A DNA stretch of 64,000 nt from Bacillus methanolicus PB1 (GCF_000262755.1 NZ_AFEU01000001.1:310001-374000), one strand, 5' to 3'. Numbered from the stretch's first letter, positions 47,511 to 56,730 are shown. The notes: a model not told the origin generated them from the letters alone. A program made the numbers and translations.

Positions 47511-48298
47511 TCTATAGGAGGCTCCTTCCACCGTTCAATAATACTTTTAATTTTGCCGATTTGTTTTCGCGCTTCTTCTTCCCCGATTGAAATGATTTCA
47601 TCAATATTGGTAAAGGAGCGCGAACTATATTTTTCAACCCGAGGCCGAATCATTACGTCCGAAGCGATTTCGCGGCTTAACACTAATTCATTTTGCATAA
47701 TATCAACACTTTGCATAATAACATCAAAAATCGAAGAAATTTCGGTATTTGTTTTAACACGTGAAACATCGACAGCTATTATCAAATCCGCTCCCATTTC
47801 CTTCACAACCGACACAGGAATTCTGTCAACAACTCCGCCATCAACGAGCAATCTTCCGTTCAGTTTTTCCGGAACAAAAATTCCCGGTATGGATATGCTG
47901 GCGCGTACTGCATCTGCGATCGGACCTTGACGAAAAACAACTTTTTCTCCTGTCATTAAATCGGTTGCCACTACCCCGACAGGGATTTCAAGCTGTTCAA
48001 TATTTTTGCCATGGGTAAATATGCGAATCAATTCCTTTACCTTTTTTCCTGATATAAATCCCATTTTCGGCACGGTAAAATCTAAATAATATTTTCTTTT
48101 GAATGCCCCGGCTAATTTATATAATCGCTCAATATCAAGACCTGAAGCATATAAACATCCAACCATAGCCCCCATGCTGCTGCCGGCAAGAAAATCAATC
48201 GGAATCCCTTCTGCTTTTAACACTTTGATAACACCTAGATGGGCAAATCCTCGCGCTCCACCCGAACCAAGTGCCAATCCTATTTTCGGACGACGCAA
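47507..48298 (-). CDS. ylbK: YlbK, patatin-like phospholipase family protein (RssA type)
   Basis: The 263-residue protein has the oxyanion GSGGARGFAHLGV motif near the N-terminus, nucleophile GSSMG (about residues 39-43) and the catalytic dyad Asp in DGGVVDRIPV. It belongs to bacterial patatin-like hydrolases. The substrate is unknown. It is paired with ylbL by a 4-base overlap. Confidence 0.9.
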   Translation of the reverse strand: MRRPKIGLALGSGGARGFAHLGVIKVLKAEGIPIDFLAGSSMGAMVGCLYASGLDIERLYKLAGAFKRKYYLDFTVPKMGFISGKKVKELIRIFTHGKNIEQLEIPVGVVATDLMTGEKVVFRQGPIADAVRASISIPGIFVPEKLNGRLLVDGGVVDRIPVSVVKEMGADLIIAVDVSRVKTNTEISSIFDVIMQSVDIMQNELVLSREIASDVMIRPRVEKYSSRSFTNIDEIISIGEEEARKQIGKIKSIIERWKEPPIE

Positions 48299-48508
48299 AG
48301 AGATTTCCTCCTTTTTTAGGCCATTTCATTTATTCATGTTTTAAACATATGGTCTATTTTAAAGTTCTATGAGTATATTGAGGTATATGGGGACAAGTAT
48401 CGAAAAGGGCAAGTGCTCTTCGTAATTGCTGTAATTTTTCTAATACATATTTTAACATTGTTTGAACAAGTTGCACAGTATGGCAGCTTTGGAGGGGGGG
48501 CTCCTTAA

Positions 48509-49717
48509 TTGTTTCGTTCAAAATTGAAATCGATTTTCTTGGCGGTTTCGGTTTCATTTATGGCGGTATCTCTAATATCTTTCCCTCAGGAATCAGTGGA
48601 TGCATCTATCAGAGGATTAAATATGTGGTGGGAAATTGTTTTCCCCTCCCTTTTGCCATTTTTTATTGTTTCAGAATTGCTGATTGGCTTTGGGGTTGTA
48701 AAATTTATCGGGGTACTGCTGGAACCACTGATGAGGCCGCTGTTTAAAGTCCCGGGAGCAGGAGGATTTGTTTGGGCTATGGGTATGGCATCAGGCTATC
48801 CTGCCGGGGCCAAGCTTGCAGCAAGACTGAGACAAGAGGGGCAGCTGACCAAAATTGAAGCAGAGAGGCTTGTATCTTTTACAAACTCATCAAACCCTTT
48901 GTTTATTTTTGGTGCTGTTTCAGTCGGTTTTTTTTATAATGCTCAATTAGGCGTTATTTTAGCATTATCACATTATTTGGGGAACATCACTGTTGGCTTG
49001 CTCATGAGGTTCTACGGAAATGAGGATGCCGCCGATAAAGAGATAAAAAAGAGAAAGTTTTCAATCCGAAACGCATTGTCAACTTTGCACCGAACAAGAA
49101 TTAAAGATAATCGTCCGATTGGCAAGCTGCTGGGAGACGCAGTTATGTCTTCTATACAAACATTATTGATGATCGGCGGTTTTATCATATTATTTTCCGT
49201 CATTAATAAGCTGTTATTTCATTTACACATTACATCGTTTCTCGCAAATATCATTGAATTTATATTAAGATTCCTGCAATTCCCTGAGACGCTAAGCATT
49301 CCGTTAATTTCAGGCCTTTTCGAAATTACTCTTGGGAGTCAAATGACAAGCCAGGTTCAAGAAGCAACTGTCCTTCAAAAAGTTATGATCACGAGCTTTA
49401 TCCTTGCGTTTAGCGGTTTTAGCGTTCAAGCCCAAGTAGCAAGCATTTTAGCACAAACGGATATTGAGTTTAAGCCGTTTTTCTTTTCAAGAATTCTTCA
49501 TGGCATCTTATCCAGTCTTTATTCATTCCTTCTTTGGGATCCTATTTATGAAAAATTTTACGATAAAGAGCAGCCTTCAAACGCCATCCCGGTTTTATTA
49601 TTTAAAGAAGTGTCAGTCTTTAGCGAACTTTATTATGGAATAGTGGAAACTGGTCCTATCATTACGATTATTGCCCTTCTTATTTATATAATGATCTATA
49701 CAAAAAGAAAATTTTAG
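48509..49717 (+). CDS. ylbJ: YlbJ, sporulation integral membrane protein
   Basis: The 402-residue polytopic protein (about 8-10 helices) contains the family segments NMWWEIVFPSLLPFFIVSELL and GYPAGAKLAARLRQEGQLT, with a SNPLFIFGAV motif. YlbJ is needed for spore cortex formation in B. subtilis and is SigE-controlled. The TTG at 48509 is preceded by a very G-rich GGAGGGGGGG. It resembles nucleoside transporter/gate-type (SpoVM-like Gate) membrane folds, but transport is unproven. Confidence 0.88.
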   Translation: MFRSKLKSIFLAVSVSFMAVSLISFPQESVDASIRGLNMWWEIVFPSLLPFFIVSELLIGFGVVKFIGVLLEPLMRPLFKVPGAGGFVWAMGMASGYPAGAKLAARLRQEGQLTKIEAERLVSFTNSSNPLFIFGAVSVGFFYNAQLGVILALSHYLGNITVGLLMRFYGNEDAADKEIKKRKFSIRNALSTLHRTRIKDNRPIGKLLGDAVMSSIQTLLMIGGFIILFSVINKLLFHLHITSFLANIIEFILRFLQFPETLSIPLISGLFEITLGSQMTSQVQEATVLQKVMITSFILAFSGFSVQAQVASILAQTDIEFKPFFFSRILHGILSSLYSFLLWDPIYEKFYDKEQPSNAIPVLLFKEVSVFSELYYGIVETGPIITIIALLIYIMIYTKRKF

Positions 49718-49734
49718 CAAACTTTTCAAACGAA

Positions 49735-49758
49735 AAGGGGCTTGGTCAGGCCCCTCTT
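49735..49758. terminator. Bidirectional terminator between ylbJ and coaD
   Basis: AGGGGC (49736-49741) pairs with GCCCCT (49750-49755), with A-run on the left and TCTTTA on the right. It is placed between the convergent genes ylbJ and coaD. Confidence 0.75.
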
Positions 49759-49760
49759 TA

Positions 49761-50255
<495 letters not shown>

Positions 50256-50816
50256 TTAATGTTCAGAACCGTAAATATAGATGGAAACAGCAATGATGCC
50301 ATATTGTTCGAATTTTTTTCGAATGAAATTGCCTGCTTTTTCAGGCAAATGTTCATCCGCACTATGTTCACAAATGATTGCGCCGCTCTCTGTAAGCAGA
50401 TTTTCCTTATCAATTGTTTCCAAAATTTTAGAAATCTGCTGTTTTTTATATGGAGGATCAAGAAAAATGAAATCGAAAACAAGTCCTCGCTTAATAATTG
50501 CTTTTAAAGCTCTTTCCGCATCGTTTCGATAAACTTCCGCGTGTTCCTCCAACCCGCAGTTTTTAATATTTTCATGAATAATCTGTATTGCTTTTTTGTC
50601 TTTATCAACAAAGATAACCTTATTTAATCCTCTGCTTAAAGCTTCGATTCCCAATCCTCCGCTGCCTGCAAACAAATCCAAGCCGAGGCCGCCAGCAAAG
50701 TAAGGCCCGATTATATTGAATATTGCTTCTTTTACTTTATCCGTTGTAGGCCTAGTTGAACTCCCTAGAACGGCTTTTAAAATCCTGCCCTTACAGGAAC
50801 CAGAAACTACTCTCAT
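50256..50816 (-). CDS. rsmD: 16S rRNA (guanine-966-N2) methyltransferase
   Basis: The 186-residue SAM methyltransferase has MRVVSGSCKGRILKA, the SAM motif LDLFAGSGGLGIEALSRG and the catalytic DPPY motif in FIFLDPPYKK. It modifies G966 of 16S rRNA. It is the orthologue of B. subtilis ylbH and lies 12 bases upstream of coaD. Confidence 0.95.
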   Translation of the reverse strand: MRVVSGSCKGRILKAVLGSSTRPTTDKVKEAIFNIIGPYFAGGLGLDLFAGSGGLGIEALSRGLNKVIFVDKDKKAIQIIHENIKNCGLEEHAEVYRNDAERALKAIIKRGLVFDFIFLDPPYKKQQISKILETIDKENLLTESGAIICEHSADEHLPEKAGNFIRKKFEQYGIIAVSIYIYGSEH

Positions 50817-50927
50817 CGGTAATCACCACTATGTTAGCCCTTATTGTAAGTTTTCTACATTATCCTAACACAATTGATTTTTTTAGCCAACTACTATAAA
50901 CTTTCGAGAAATAATTGTCTACATAGT

Positions 50928-50955
50928 GTATAACCCGAAAGATTATGGAAATAAT
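50928..50955 (+). promoter_or_regulatory. Candidate SigF/SigG promoter of csfG
   Basis: GTATA (50928-50932) and GGAAATAAT (50947-50955) are separated by 14 bp, matching the forespore pattern and having the same spacing as the candidate sigG promoter. Transcription would start about 50961 and run to a strong terminator. Confidence 0.6.
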
Positions 50956-50960
50956 GTTAT

Positions 50961-51109
50961 TAACAACATCTATTCGATGGTGTTGTTGCCAACCGCGGAG
51001 AAGACTTACGTTTCCCCATAAGTTCTTCCTCCGGTTTCTCCTCTCCCTTTGCCTTCTGTCCTGTTACAAGGATATAGAAGGACCCTGCAGGTATCTGCAG
51101 GGTTTTTTC
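50961..51109 (+). ncRNA. csfG: Candidate CsfG forespore small RNA
   Basis: Upstream of ylbH (rsmD), on the opposite strand, lies a transcript of about 150 bases with no convincing ORF. It folds into a hairpin at 50962-50987 (AACAACATC with GATGGTGTTGTT), a longer hairpin at 50991-51036 with a C-rich loop, and a hairpin at 51052-51081. It ends in the terminator at 51081-51109 (CCCTGCAG/CTGCAGGG then TTTTTT). Unpaired parts are strongly pyrimidine-rich. CsfG of B. subtilis is a SigF/SigG-controlled RNA in the ylbG-ylbH interval with conserved C/U-rich features, so context, promoter and composition agree. Confidence 0.7.
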
Positions 51110-51115
51110 TTTATT

Positions 51116-52540
51116 CTAGGATGTAAAGATATTAATTTGAAGTTCATTTTCTTTTATATTGATTTTAAACAAGGATATAAGCCATTTTTCTTCCATATAT
51201 ACTTTACCGTTTATCAAAAGAAACGGGTTTTCCAGCAGTCCGTAATCCTCTTTATTAAAAACAAAATAATTGCGATCAGTATAAAACTGGTATTTGTTTT
51301 CCCCTTTATTTAAAACCAGTTTTTTTTCGTCAGCTAGATATTTTGCTTCATACCCAAGACCTGTGAGAACTTCTAAAAGCGGAAATAATCGCTTGTCATT
51401 CTGATATAAAATTTCAATGCCTTTTCTTTCTTTTCCATTCATAAATACTTTTCTCGAATCAAAAAAGTATAATGGTACAAATGAAGCAGTTTCATTTTTA
51501 TTCAATGTAAAAAATTGAGTTTTTAATCCTTTTTGTTTTGATAATCGATCGTCCATAATTTTTGCTGATAAAATAGTCTTATCTTGAATGACGGAAGACA
51601 TAAAAGCACTTAATTCGCGATCAGAAAGCTTGGCAGTAAGCTCTTGTATAATTTTTTCACCTTTAACAGAGCGGCTTTTTTGTTTTGTGAAACAAGCAGC
51701 CAGCACATCTGCAAGCCATTTCTCTTCGATTTCCGCCTTGCTGAACTTTGCACGAAAATAATGATCCAAAACTTTTCTAACTAAAACATCTGGCTGAATG
51801 TTTTTCTTAACGACAATGATCCCGTCTCCGTCTGTTTCCGGATGGCTGTCGGTAACCACAACCGACAAATAAGGAAAATCAGAAAGAGATTTTAGTGAAG
51901 TTAAAGTTACAGGTTCAGCATTTTTTGATTCCGCAAACAATCTTATTTCCGGCACATTTTTTTCTTCTTGCAACGGTTCCTTCTGCCAATATAATGAAAA
52001 TGATTCACTTTCTCCTTCAAATACAAAGTAGTCAATAAAGTCCAAATGCTTATATCCTTTTAAAGGCAGTCCTGCTGCCCATGAACCTCCTCTTCTTACA
52101 TAATCGATAATTTCTAATTTTGTGTGAACAATAGAAACATCAGGTAATGAGAATGTCCAGTCATTCAACAATAGAGCAGATAAATTTTCTTTTAAAGAAA
52201 TCGAATAAGAAAAAACAATTTTTCCATCCTCCGACATGTAAGTATCAAGCAATTGATCTTTAGAATCGCAAGGGTTTCCATCATCCTTCAAGCATTTCCA
52301 TGAAGATACTTTTTCCGGGATAGAAACTTTGTACTCTTTTCCATCAACAAGCCCGCTGATGGATTGTGAGATTTTCAAATCATTTGCTGCCGATTCAACA
52401 GTTATTTGCTGCGATGCAGATTCCGTCTGCAAATGACCGGGTGCTCCATTCTTTTCGGAATAAGCTTTCCATTGCCAGAACAACATTCCTCCAATTGCAG
52501 CTGATAAGATAACGAAAATAAAAAATGATGTCCTAAACAT
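51116..52540 (-). CDS. Uncharacterised exported or membrane-anchored protein with C-terminal stalk-like domain
   Basis: I do not recognise this 474-residue protein as a named family. It has an N-terminal membrane anchor (SFFIFVILSAAIGGMLFW) and a long extracytoplasmic part with a single Cys pair (CLKDDGNPC). The last ~90 residues (RLFPLLEVLTGLGYEAKYLADEKKLVLNKGENKYQF... split) look like a copper-amine-oxidase N-terminal stalk domain. The ATG at 52538-52540 follows AAGGAG by 7 bases. It lies between ylbG and rsmD, where B. subtilis has no such gene, and it ends 7 bases beyond the csfG terminator. Confidence 0.6.
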   Translation of the reverse strand: MFRTSFFIFVILSAAIGGMLFWQWKAYSEKNGAPGHLQTESASQQITVESAANDLKISQSISGLVDGKEYKVSIPEKVSSWKCLKDDGNPCDSKDQLLDTYMSEDGKIVFSYSISLKENLSALLLNDWTFSLPDVSIVHTKLEIIDYVRRGGSWAAGLPLKGYKHLDFIDYFVFEGESESFSLYWQKEPLQEEKNVPEIRLFAESKNAEPVTLTSLKSLSDFPYLSVVVTDSHPETDGDGIIVVKKNIQPDVLVRKVLDHYFRAKFSKAEIEEKWLADVLAACFTKQKSRSVKGEKIIQELTAKLSDRELSAFMSSVIQDKTILSAKIMDDRLSKQKGLKTQFFTLNKNETASFVPLYFFDSRKVFMNGKERKGIEILYQNDKRLFPLLEVLTGLGYEAKYLADEKKLVLNKGENKYQFYTDRNYFVFNKEDYGLLENPFLLINGKVYMEEKWLISLFKINIKENELQINIFTS

Positions 52541-52733
52541 CGGAATTCTCCTTAGCAAAGGTCTTATCTTAACAATATCAAATCAAGGCAGTTCCGTCAT
52601 ATAAATTTTGTTTAATAATAGTGAAATTTGCTGTTTTTAACCAATTTGACCCTTCCAACCTGCTTCTATTTTCAAACTGAAAATGATAAAGTATTGATGT
52701 TATAGTGGAATTAAAAAAAGGAGGAAATTGGAA

Positions 52734-53123
52734 TTGATTCAACGGTTTATCGAACTCGGAGAAGGATACTCTGATATATATGAATTAATTGAACTGGCAA
52801 AAGTAAATGAATATCGTCTCAGACATATGCTGGCCATGCATACGGCCATCAATGGCAAAAAAGCAACCTCATTGGTTGTGATTTTAAATCCGGCGGCAAG
52901 CGGTAATTTTCAGCCGCTCTATATTTGCAGGGAAGGAATTCCGTACCCACATGAAACTCCGAACAAAAGATATGATTTATTTTCAGTAACTGCCAAAAGC
53001 CTAAATAAAGAAATTATAGAATTAAATATAAAGCCATCGACAATGTTTCCTGAAAAAGAACTATTTTATCAGCATTTAATCGGAATCTTGCGAATGAACC
53101 GCTACATACAGCCTTTAGATTAA
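52734..53123 (+). CDS. Small conserved protein of unknown function (DUF7147-like)
   Basis: The 129-residue soluble protein reads MIQRFIELGEGYSDIYELIELAK, with later NPAASGNFQPLYICREGIPYP and LIGILRMNRYIQPLD. Similar proteins occur in this position in Bacillaceae and are sometimes labelled methylthioribose kinase without support. I believe the family is DUF7147, but cannot verify it. The TTG at 52734 has GGAGG 9 bases upstream; an earlier TTG is too close to that site. A palindromic repeat follows the stop. Confidence 0.7.
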   Translation: MIQRFIELGEGYSDIYELIELAKVNEYRLRHMLAMHTAINGKKATSLVVILNPAASGNFQPLYICREGIPYPHETPNKRYDLFSVTAKSLNKEIIELNIKPSTMFPEKELFYQHLIGILRMNRYIQPLD

Positions 53124-53131
53124 AACATAAA

Positions 53132-53201
53132 AAGAGGGCAGACCCTCCACAAAAAATCTACTCTATATGTTGTCATTATCGGTGGGAGTCAGCCCTTTTT
53201 T
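53132..53201 (+). repeat. Palindromic repeat, reduced copy after the DUF7147-like gene
   Basis: AAAGAGGGCAGACCCTCCAC ... CTCTATATGTTG ... GGTGGGAGTCAGCCCTTTTTT. It has the middle arms and a degraded inner arm but the outer GACTC arm is partly lost. It lies 8 bases after the stop codon at 53121-53123 and probably terminates that gene. Confidence 0.7.
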
Positions 53202-53386
53202 GTAGAAAAGGGGCGGAGCTACGCAACAAAAATAGAAATGCCAACTTATCATTAACAAGATACTTGTTTAGCTTTGTAAATATTGAAAGCTTTGCTTCGC
53301 TCACACCGCCTTATTATGTTGGTTCTGTTTTATAATAAAAGCTATTTCCATGTTAGGGTTGGGAGTTTAATACTCATGGACGTTTT

Positions 53387-53662
53387 TTAAATACCCATCT
53401 TATAATCATATTCTTTTGCCTTATCAGGCTTTGAATTTTCATATTCCATCTTTAAAAAAGGTTTATAAGATGGTTCAACCTTTTTCACAAATGGAAAAGA
53501 TTGCAGTTTTTCTGTTAGCATCTCTGTTTCTTCAAGATTACAATATAAAACAACATATTTTAACCGTTTCGAAACGTAATGAACGTTGCCAAATCTTCTT
53601 AACATTTTTGCATGTTTGAGTGAATAAAGCCAAACAATAATTCCTTGCCTTTGAACAAACAT
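53387..53662 (-). CDS. ylbG: YlbG, DUF2129 family protein
   Basis: This 91-residue protein matches B. subtilis YlbG throughout: [38 protein letters not shown] and the C-terminal KAKEYDYKM. The family is small, cytoplasmic and of unknown role. The ATG at 53660-53662 follows AGGGGAAA. A 263-base gap to the next plus-strand gene holds a repeat copy and otherwise nothing I can assign. Confidence 0.9.
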   Translation of the reverse strand: MFVQRQGIIVWLYSLKHAKMLRRFGNVHYVSKRLKYVVLYCNLEETEMLTEKLQSFPFVKKVEPSYKPFLKMEYENSKPDKAKEYDYKMGI

Positions 53663-53765
53663 ATCATTTTTCCCCTTCAACAAAACGTTTGTTTATATTA
53701 GTCTAGCATACGGAAACGCTGTTTATCAATGAGTGGACGACAATATTCAAAAGACAGAAGCCTAT

Positions 53766-53875
53766 AAAAAAGGGTCAGACCCCTCCAATTTGCAATATAT
53801 AGACAAACTCTTAAAAACTGTTCTATATATTGTCATTGCCGGAGGAAGTCAGACCCTTAAAAGTCAGCCCTTTTA
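53766..53875 (-). repeat. Full palindromic repeat after ylbF
   Basis: The minus strand reads, right after the ylbF TAA: AAGGGCTGACTTTTAAGGGT, CTGACTTCCTCC, CAATATATAG, loop, CTATATATTG, TTGGAGGGGTCTGACCCTTTTTT. Inner and middle arms are intact and the distal outer arm is missing or degraded. The inner arm is perfect. It contains GGGTCTGACCC in the same distal position used by both IS copies, but it is unoccupied. Confidence 0.85.
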
Positions 53876-54319
53876 GGCTGAACATCCGCAGCTGCTGCCA
53901 GTCCCGCAGCCGCCGCTGCAGCCGGAAAGGCTGTCGAAAAAAGGATTCCCGGTCGGAACTTTAATATGTTTGGAAACGGAATGGCCGAAGATAACAGCTA
54001 TCTCATCCAACAAACTTTGAAGTTCATTTTCTGCTTTTTTAAATAAATATACGTTTTCATCAAGATCCATTGCACGCTTCGCATCCCGGATTTCTCCCAT
54101 CACTTTTTTATATTCGGGATGATACTTGCCAAACCGCTGAACCTCTTCGTACAATTCTTTCAATTTTACGAAAGCCCTGATCTTTCTCTGAGTTTCACTA
54201 TCAGTTTTTAATTTATATAAACGCAAGCGATACTCTTCAGCTTCTTCTGATTGCAACACCATTTTTGCCAGCTCTTCTGCCTCTTCTAATAGAATTACTC
54301 GCTCACATGTAGCAAGCAA
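53873..54319 (-). CDS. ylbF: YlbF, Y-complex regulator
   Basis: The 148-residue helical protein belongs to the YlbF/YmcA family. With YmcA and YaaT it forms an iron-sulfur complex that promotes RNase Y-dependent RNA maturation and influences competence, biofilm and sporulation. The C-terminal cysteine-rich CSGGCGTGSSCGCSA fits a cluster-binding tail like that of B. subtilis YlbF. The start is TTG at 54317-54319 with GGAGGTG 9 bases upstream. Its stop abuts a palindromic repeat. Confidence 0.92.
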   Translation of the reverse strand: MLATCERVILLEEAEELAKMVLQSEEAEEYRLRLYKLKTDSETQRKIRAFVKLKELYEEVQRFGKYHPEYKKVMGEIRDAKRAMDLDENVYLFKKAENELQSLLDEIAVIFGHSVSKHIKVPTGNPFFDSLSGCSGGCGTGSSCGCSA

Positions 54320-54378
54320 ATACGCTCACCTCCGTATTTTATTTTATCATGGAACGGAAGAAAAACGAAACACTACAC

Positions 54379-54810
54379 CTATGGAATGGTTGCATAAAAC
54401 TCTTTTATAAGATGATAAGGCTCATTGTTTGTCTTTACAATTTCCAATTTAACTTTATGTGTTCCCGGGTTCAGGCCTTTAACAATAAAAGCTGCCGAAG
54501 AAATTTCTTTTATCTTTTTTCCATCAATAGACAAAATAATTTTCCCAGTATTACCAGTATGATTACTCCGAAATGATATGCCGGAAACCATACATTCAAT
54601 ATAGAGATTCTCACCTCTGACATGATGGCGGACAAAAAAAGTCTTGTCCCCTTTATCTTCAATAACCGAAACTGGCTGATCACCGGCTGCATTTGCATAC
54701 TCAATTGGCAATATTGATATATTTGTTTCCGGTTCAGGAATGTCTTTTTGGCAAGCTGACAATAAACTTGAAAATATTAATATGAAAAAGGTGTTCTTAA
54801 TATGCCGCAT
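54379..54810 (-). CDS. Putative lipoprotein of unknown function
   Basis: The 143-residue protein starts with a lipoprotein signal (RHIKNTFFILIFSSLLSACQ), with lipobox LSAC, so it should be processed by Lgt and LspA and anchored outside. The mature part is a beta-rich domain without known motifs; GLNPGTHKVKLEI suggests an immunoglobulin-like fold. AAGGAGTG precedes the ATG. It lies between ylbF and ylbE, where B. subtilis has no extra gene. Confidence 0.7.
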   Translation of the reverse strand: MRHIKNTFFILIFSSLLSACQKDIPEPETNISILPIEYANAAGDQPVSVIEDKGDKTFFVRHHVRGENLYIECMVSGISFRSNHTGNTGKIILSIDGKKIKEISSAAFIVKGLNPGTHKVKLEIVKTNNEPYHLIKEFYATIP

Positions 54811-54867
54811 ATGTATTCACTCCTTTTTTGTTTGTATTGTTTACTTTCCCTCTTATTTTTACTCAAT

Positions 54868-54902
54868 AAAAAAAGAGCTCTCTCATTCTTTTGAGAAAGC
54901 TC
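54868..54902 (-). terminator. Terminator after ylbE
   Basis: GAGCTCTCTCA (54875-54885) and TGAGAAAGCTC (54892-54902) form a stem followed on the minus strand by TTTTTTT. It lies just after the ylbE stop, separating it from the lipoprotein gene. Confidence 0.8.
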
Positions 54903-54905
54903 ATT

Positions 54906-55145
54906 TTATGAATTTGAATTCATCATTTGGAACATGTGCATCATCATTGAAGCCATTTGGACTCCGTTCGTAAACTTTTCTACCTTATGGGGAATTGTCT
55001 TTCTATAGTAATGCATGGATGCAATTTGCATTGTCTGTATTTTTTCAGGGTTTCTTGATAACGTCCGGTACCACTGAGGCTGTTCTCGGATAAATTGTTT
55101 CAGTTCCTGATTGCTATCTAAAAGATCAACAATTTCTTTCCGCAT
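54906..55145 (-). CDS. ylbE: YlbE-like small protein
   Basis: The 79-residue protein matches the YlbE family with ELKQFIREQPQWYRTLSRNP and a Met-rich C-terminus (MASMMMHMFQMMNS). It follows ylbD by 18 bases and a shared operon is likely. Function unknown; B. subtilis ylbE has been linked to sporulation-time expression with ylbD. AAGGAG precedes the ATG. Confidence 0.87.
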   Translation of the reverse strand: MRKEIVDLLDSNQELKQFIREQPQWYRTLSRNPEKIQTMQIASMHYYRKTIPHKVEKFTNGVQMASMMMHMFQMMNSNS

Positions 55146-55163
55146 ACGATTTAGCTCCTTTTA

Positions 55164-55565
55164 TCAATCTTTTCTAAATTGGAAAGGATGGGGCGGCTGC
55201 ACCTTTTCAGAAGTGCTTTTTGTTTTGGTGCTTTCCTGAAATTGTCCAATAACATTTTGTATAGCTCCAAGCGCCTGGCTTAAATTATGAATATGCTTCT
55301 CTATTTGATTAGCGTCCATCTTTTTGAACAATCCTATTAATTGTGCCTTCCAATCATCCTTCTTTTCCGTTTCGGATTCTTTTTGCTCCGTTTGTTCTGA
55401 TCGGTACGAATCCCAGCGGGGGTCATCTTCACCAAGCAAATACCAATCTTCATATAGTTCTTGCCAAGTTGCTTCTCCTTTTCGAACTTTTAAAATAATT
55501 TTGGGATTAGATTGTACAAACTCTTTAAACTTTTGGACAGATGGATCAAGCTTTTTCTTAACCAA
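55164..55565 (-). CDS. ylbD: YlbD, putative spore coat protein
   Basis: The 133-residue protein has LDPSVQKFKEFVQSNPKI and KGEATWQELYEDWYLLGEDD, typical of YlbD (132 residues in B. subtilis). It is annotated as a SigE-controlled coat protein. The start is TTG at 55563-55565 with GAGGTG 6 bases upstream; the longer upstream ORF is not conserved. An acidic Glu/Lys-rich middle follows. Confidence 0.85.
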   Translation of the reverse strand: MVKKKLDPSVQKFKEFVQSNPKIILKVRKGEATWQELYEDWYLLGEDDPRWDSYRSEQTEQKESETEKKDDWKAQLIGLFKKMDANQIEKHIHNLSQALGAIQNVIGQFQESTKTKSTSEKVQPPHPFQFRKD

Positions 55566-55698
55566 TATATTCACCTCATAAAGTTGCATATGCATATAAA
55601 TACGATATGAAAAAACAAAAAATTGGTTCACTATAAGAAAAAGCTTGAGGCCAGATCTCAAACTTTCATCAATAAGTATGATCGAAATAATGCCAATA

Positions 55699-56730
55699 TT
55701 ACTTTTTCCAAATTTGAATAAAATTTTGCGTATAATGTTTTTGAAACACACCTACTCCTAGATGAGTAAATTCACTGCTTAATAATGTTTCCCGATGGTC
55801 TTTGCTGTTCATCCACCCTTCGACAACTGCCGGACCATCAACATAATTGGCTGCGATATTTTCTCCTGCAAGTTGATAAAAAACGTCCGCTGCCTTTAAT
55901 CTATTTGATAAATCCCCATATTTTTCGGAAGTATGTGAAAATTCTCCGCTTTCATACATATCCTTGCTGTGCGAATATGCCACTTCAGCCGTTTTTTCAT
56001 CCCATTTCAAAGTGTTCAAGTCATACCTTAAACGAATGATATTAGTTATATCAAATATTTGTTGTTCTGTTCCCCGCTCTATTTTTTCCATTCCATCTTC
56101 AGGACTTGACTCAATTAATTTTCCTCGATATACAAGTTCATATGGACGGTGCTTAATCAGTGTCTTAGCGTCCAAAAATCTTACACTTGAAAGAGTACCG
56201 GTAAATCTATCAATATAAAGTTCTGCAAAATACCCGCCAATTTGAACAAGAGGGCGTGTATTAATATCCTCTTCGGAAAGTTCAAACCGATAATAATTAT
56301 TTGCGTATTCCAAGTTTACACTCGGCTCAATTAATACGGTATTATGAATTTGTTCAATTGGCTGCCCGATAGTAAAGGGGGCTACATTCGTTTCAGAACC
56401 AATGGCATATATTATAACCACCTTACCATTTTCAACGCCAGCCTGAACATATTTTTTTGGGTTTTTGTTATAAACCCACCATTCATAATCATAATATGAT
56501 GGGTCAATCCTATTAGGTTCCCCAAGAACTGTCTTTAATGATTCAGCATCTTTTCCTATCAATGTTAAAAGGCTATCATCTGAAGCTTTTAGCGTTTGAG
56601 ATTTTTTCTTTTCTACTTCAGTTTGAAACTTGGGAGAATCTAAATTCGGAGATATTTTCTCTTTATTAACCAAACCTTTATTGTCTTCTTCTTTCGATAA
56701 CCCATAATAAATATAGAAAATCAGAAACAA
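55699..56730 (-). CDS. ylbC: YlbC, CAP (SCP/PR1)-domain exported protein
   Basis: The protein of at least 343 residues has an N-terminal hydrophobic anchor, a CAP-associated N-terminal domain (about 55-200) and a C-terminal CAP domain. CAP signs are HSKDMYESGEFSHTSEKYGD, LAGENIAANYVDGPAVVEGW and SSEFTHLGVGVF. The TTG at 56730 has no ribosome site. A GGGGGG stretch lies about 45 bases upstream, and the in-frame codons just after it are ATA, CTT and CTG (56764-56766), so the real start may be non-canonical and add about 12 hydrophobic residues (LRILIRILILVS). Confidence 0.85.
   Translation of the reverse strand: MFLIFYIYYGLSKEEDNKGLVNKEKISPNLDSPKFQTEVEKKKSQTLKASDDSLLTLIGKDAESLKTVLGEPNRIDPSYYDYEWWVYNKNPKKYVQAGVENGKVVIIYAIGSETNVAPFTIGQPIEQIHNTVLIEPSVNLEYANNYYRFELSEEDINTRPLVQIGGYFAELYIDRFTGTLSSVRFLDAKTLIKHRPYELVYRGKLIESSPEDGMEKIERGTEQQIFDITNIIRLRYDLNTLKWDEKTAEVAYSHSKDMYESGEFSHTSEKYGDLSNRLKAADVFYQLAGENIAANYVDGPAVVEGWMNSKDHRETLLSSEFTHLGVGVFQKHYTQNFIQIWKK

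Noticed and set aside
50945-51313. Plus-strand open frame across the csfG region
   Set aside because: No ribosome site, low-complexity Phe/Leu/Cys-rich translation, crosses a strong terminator; an RNA gene fits better.
52640-52712. Possible SigA promoter before the DUF7147-like gene
   Set aside because: A TATAGT -10 can be seen but no acceptable -35 at the right distance.
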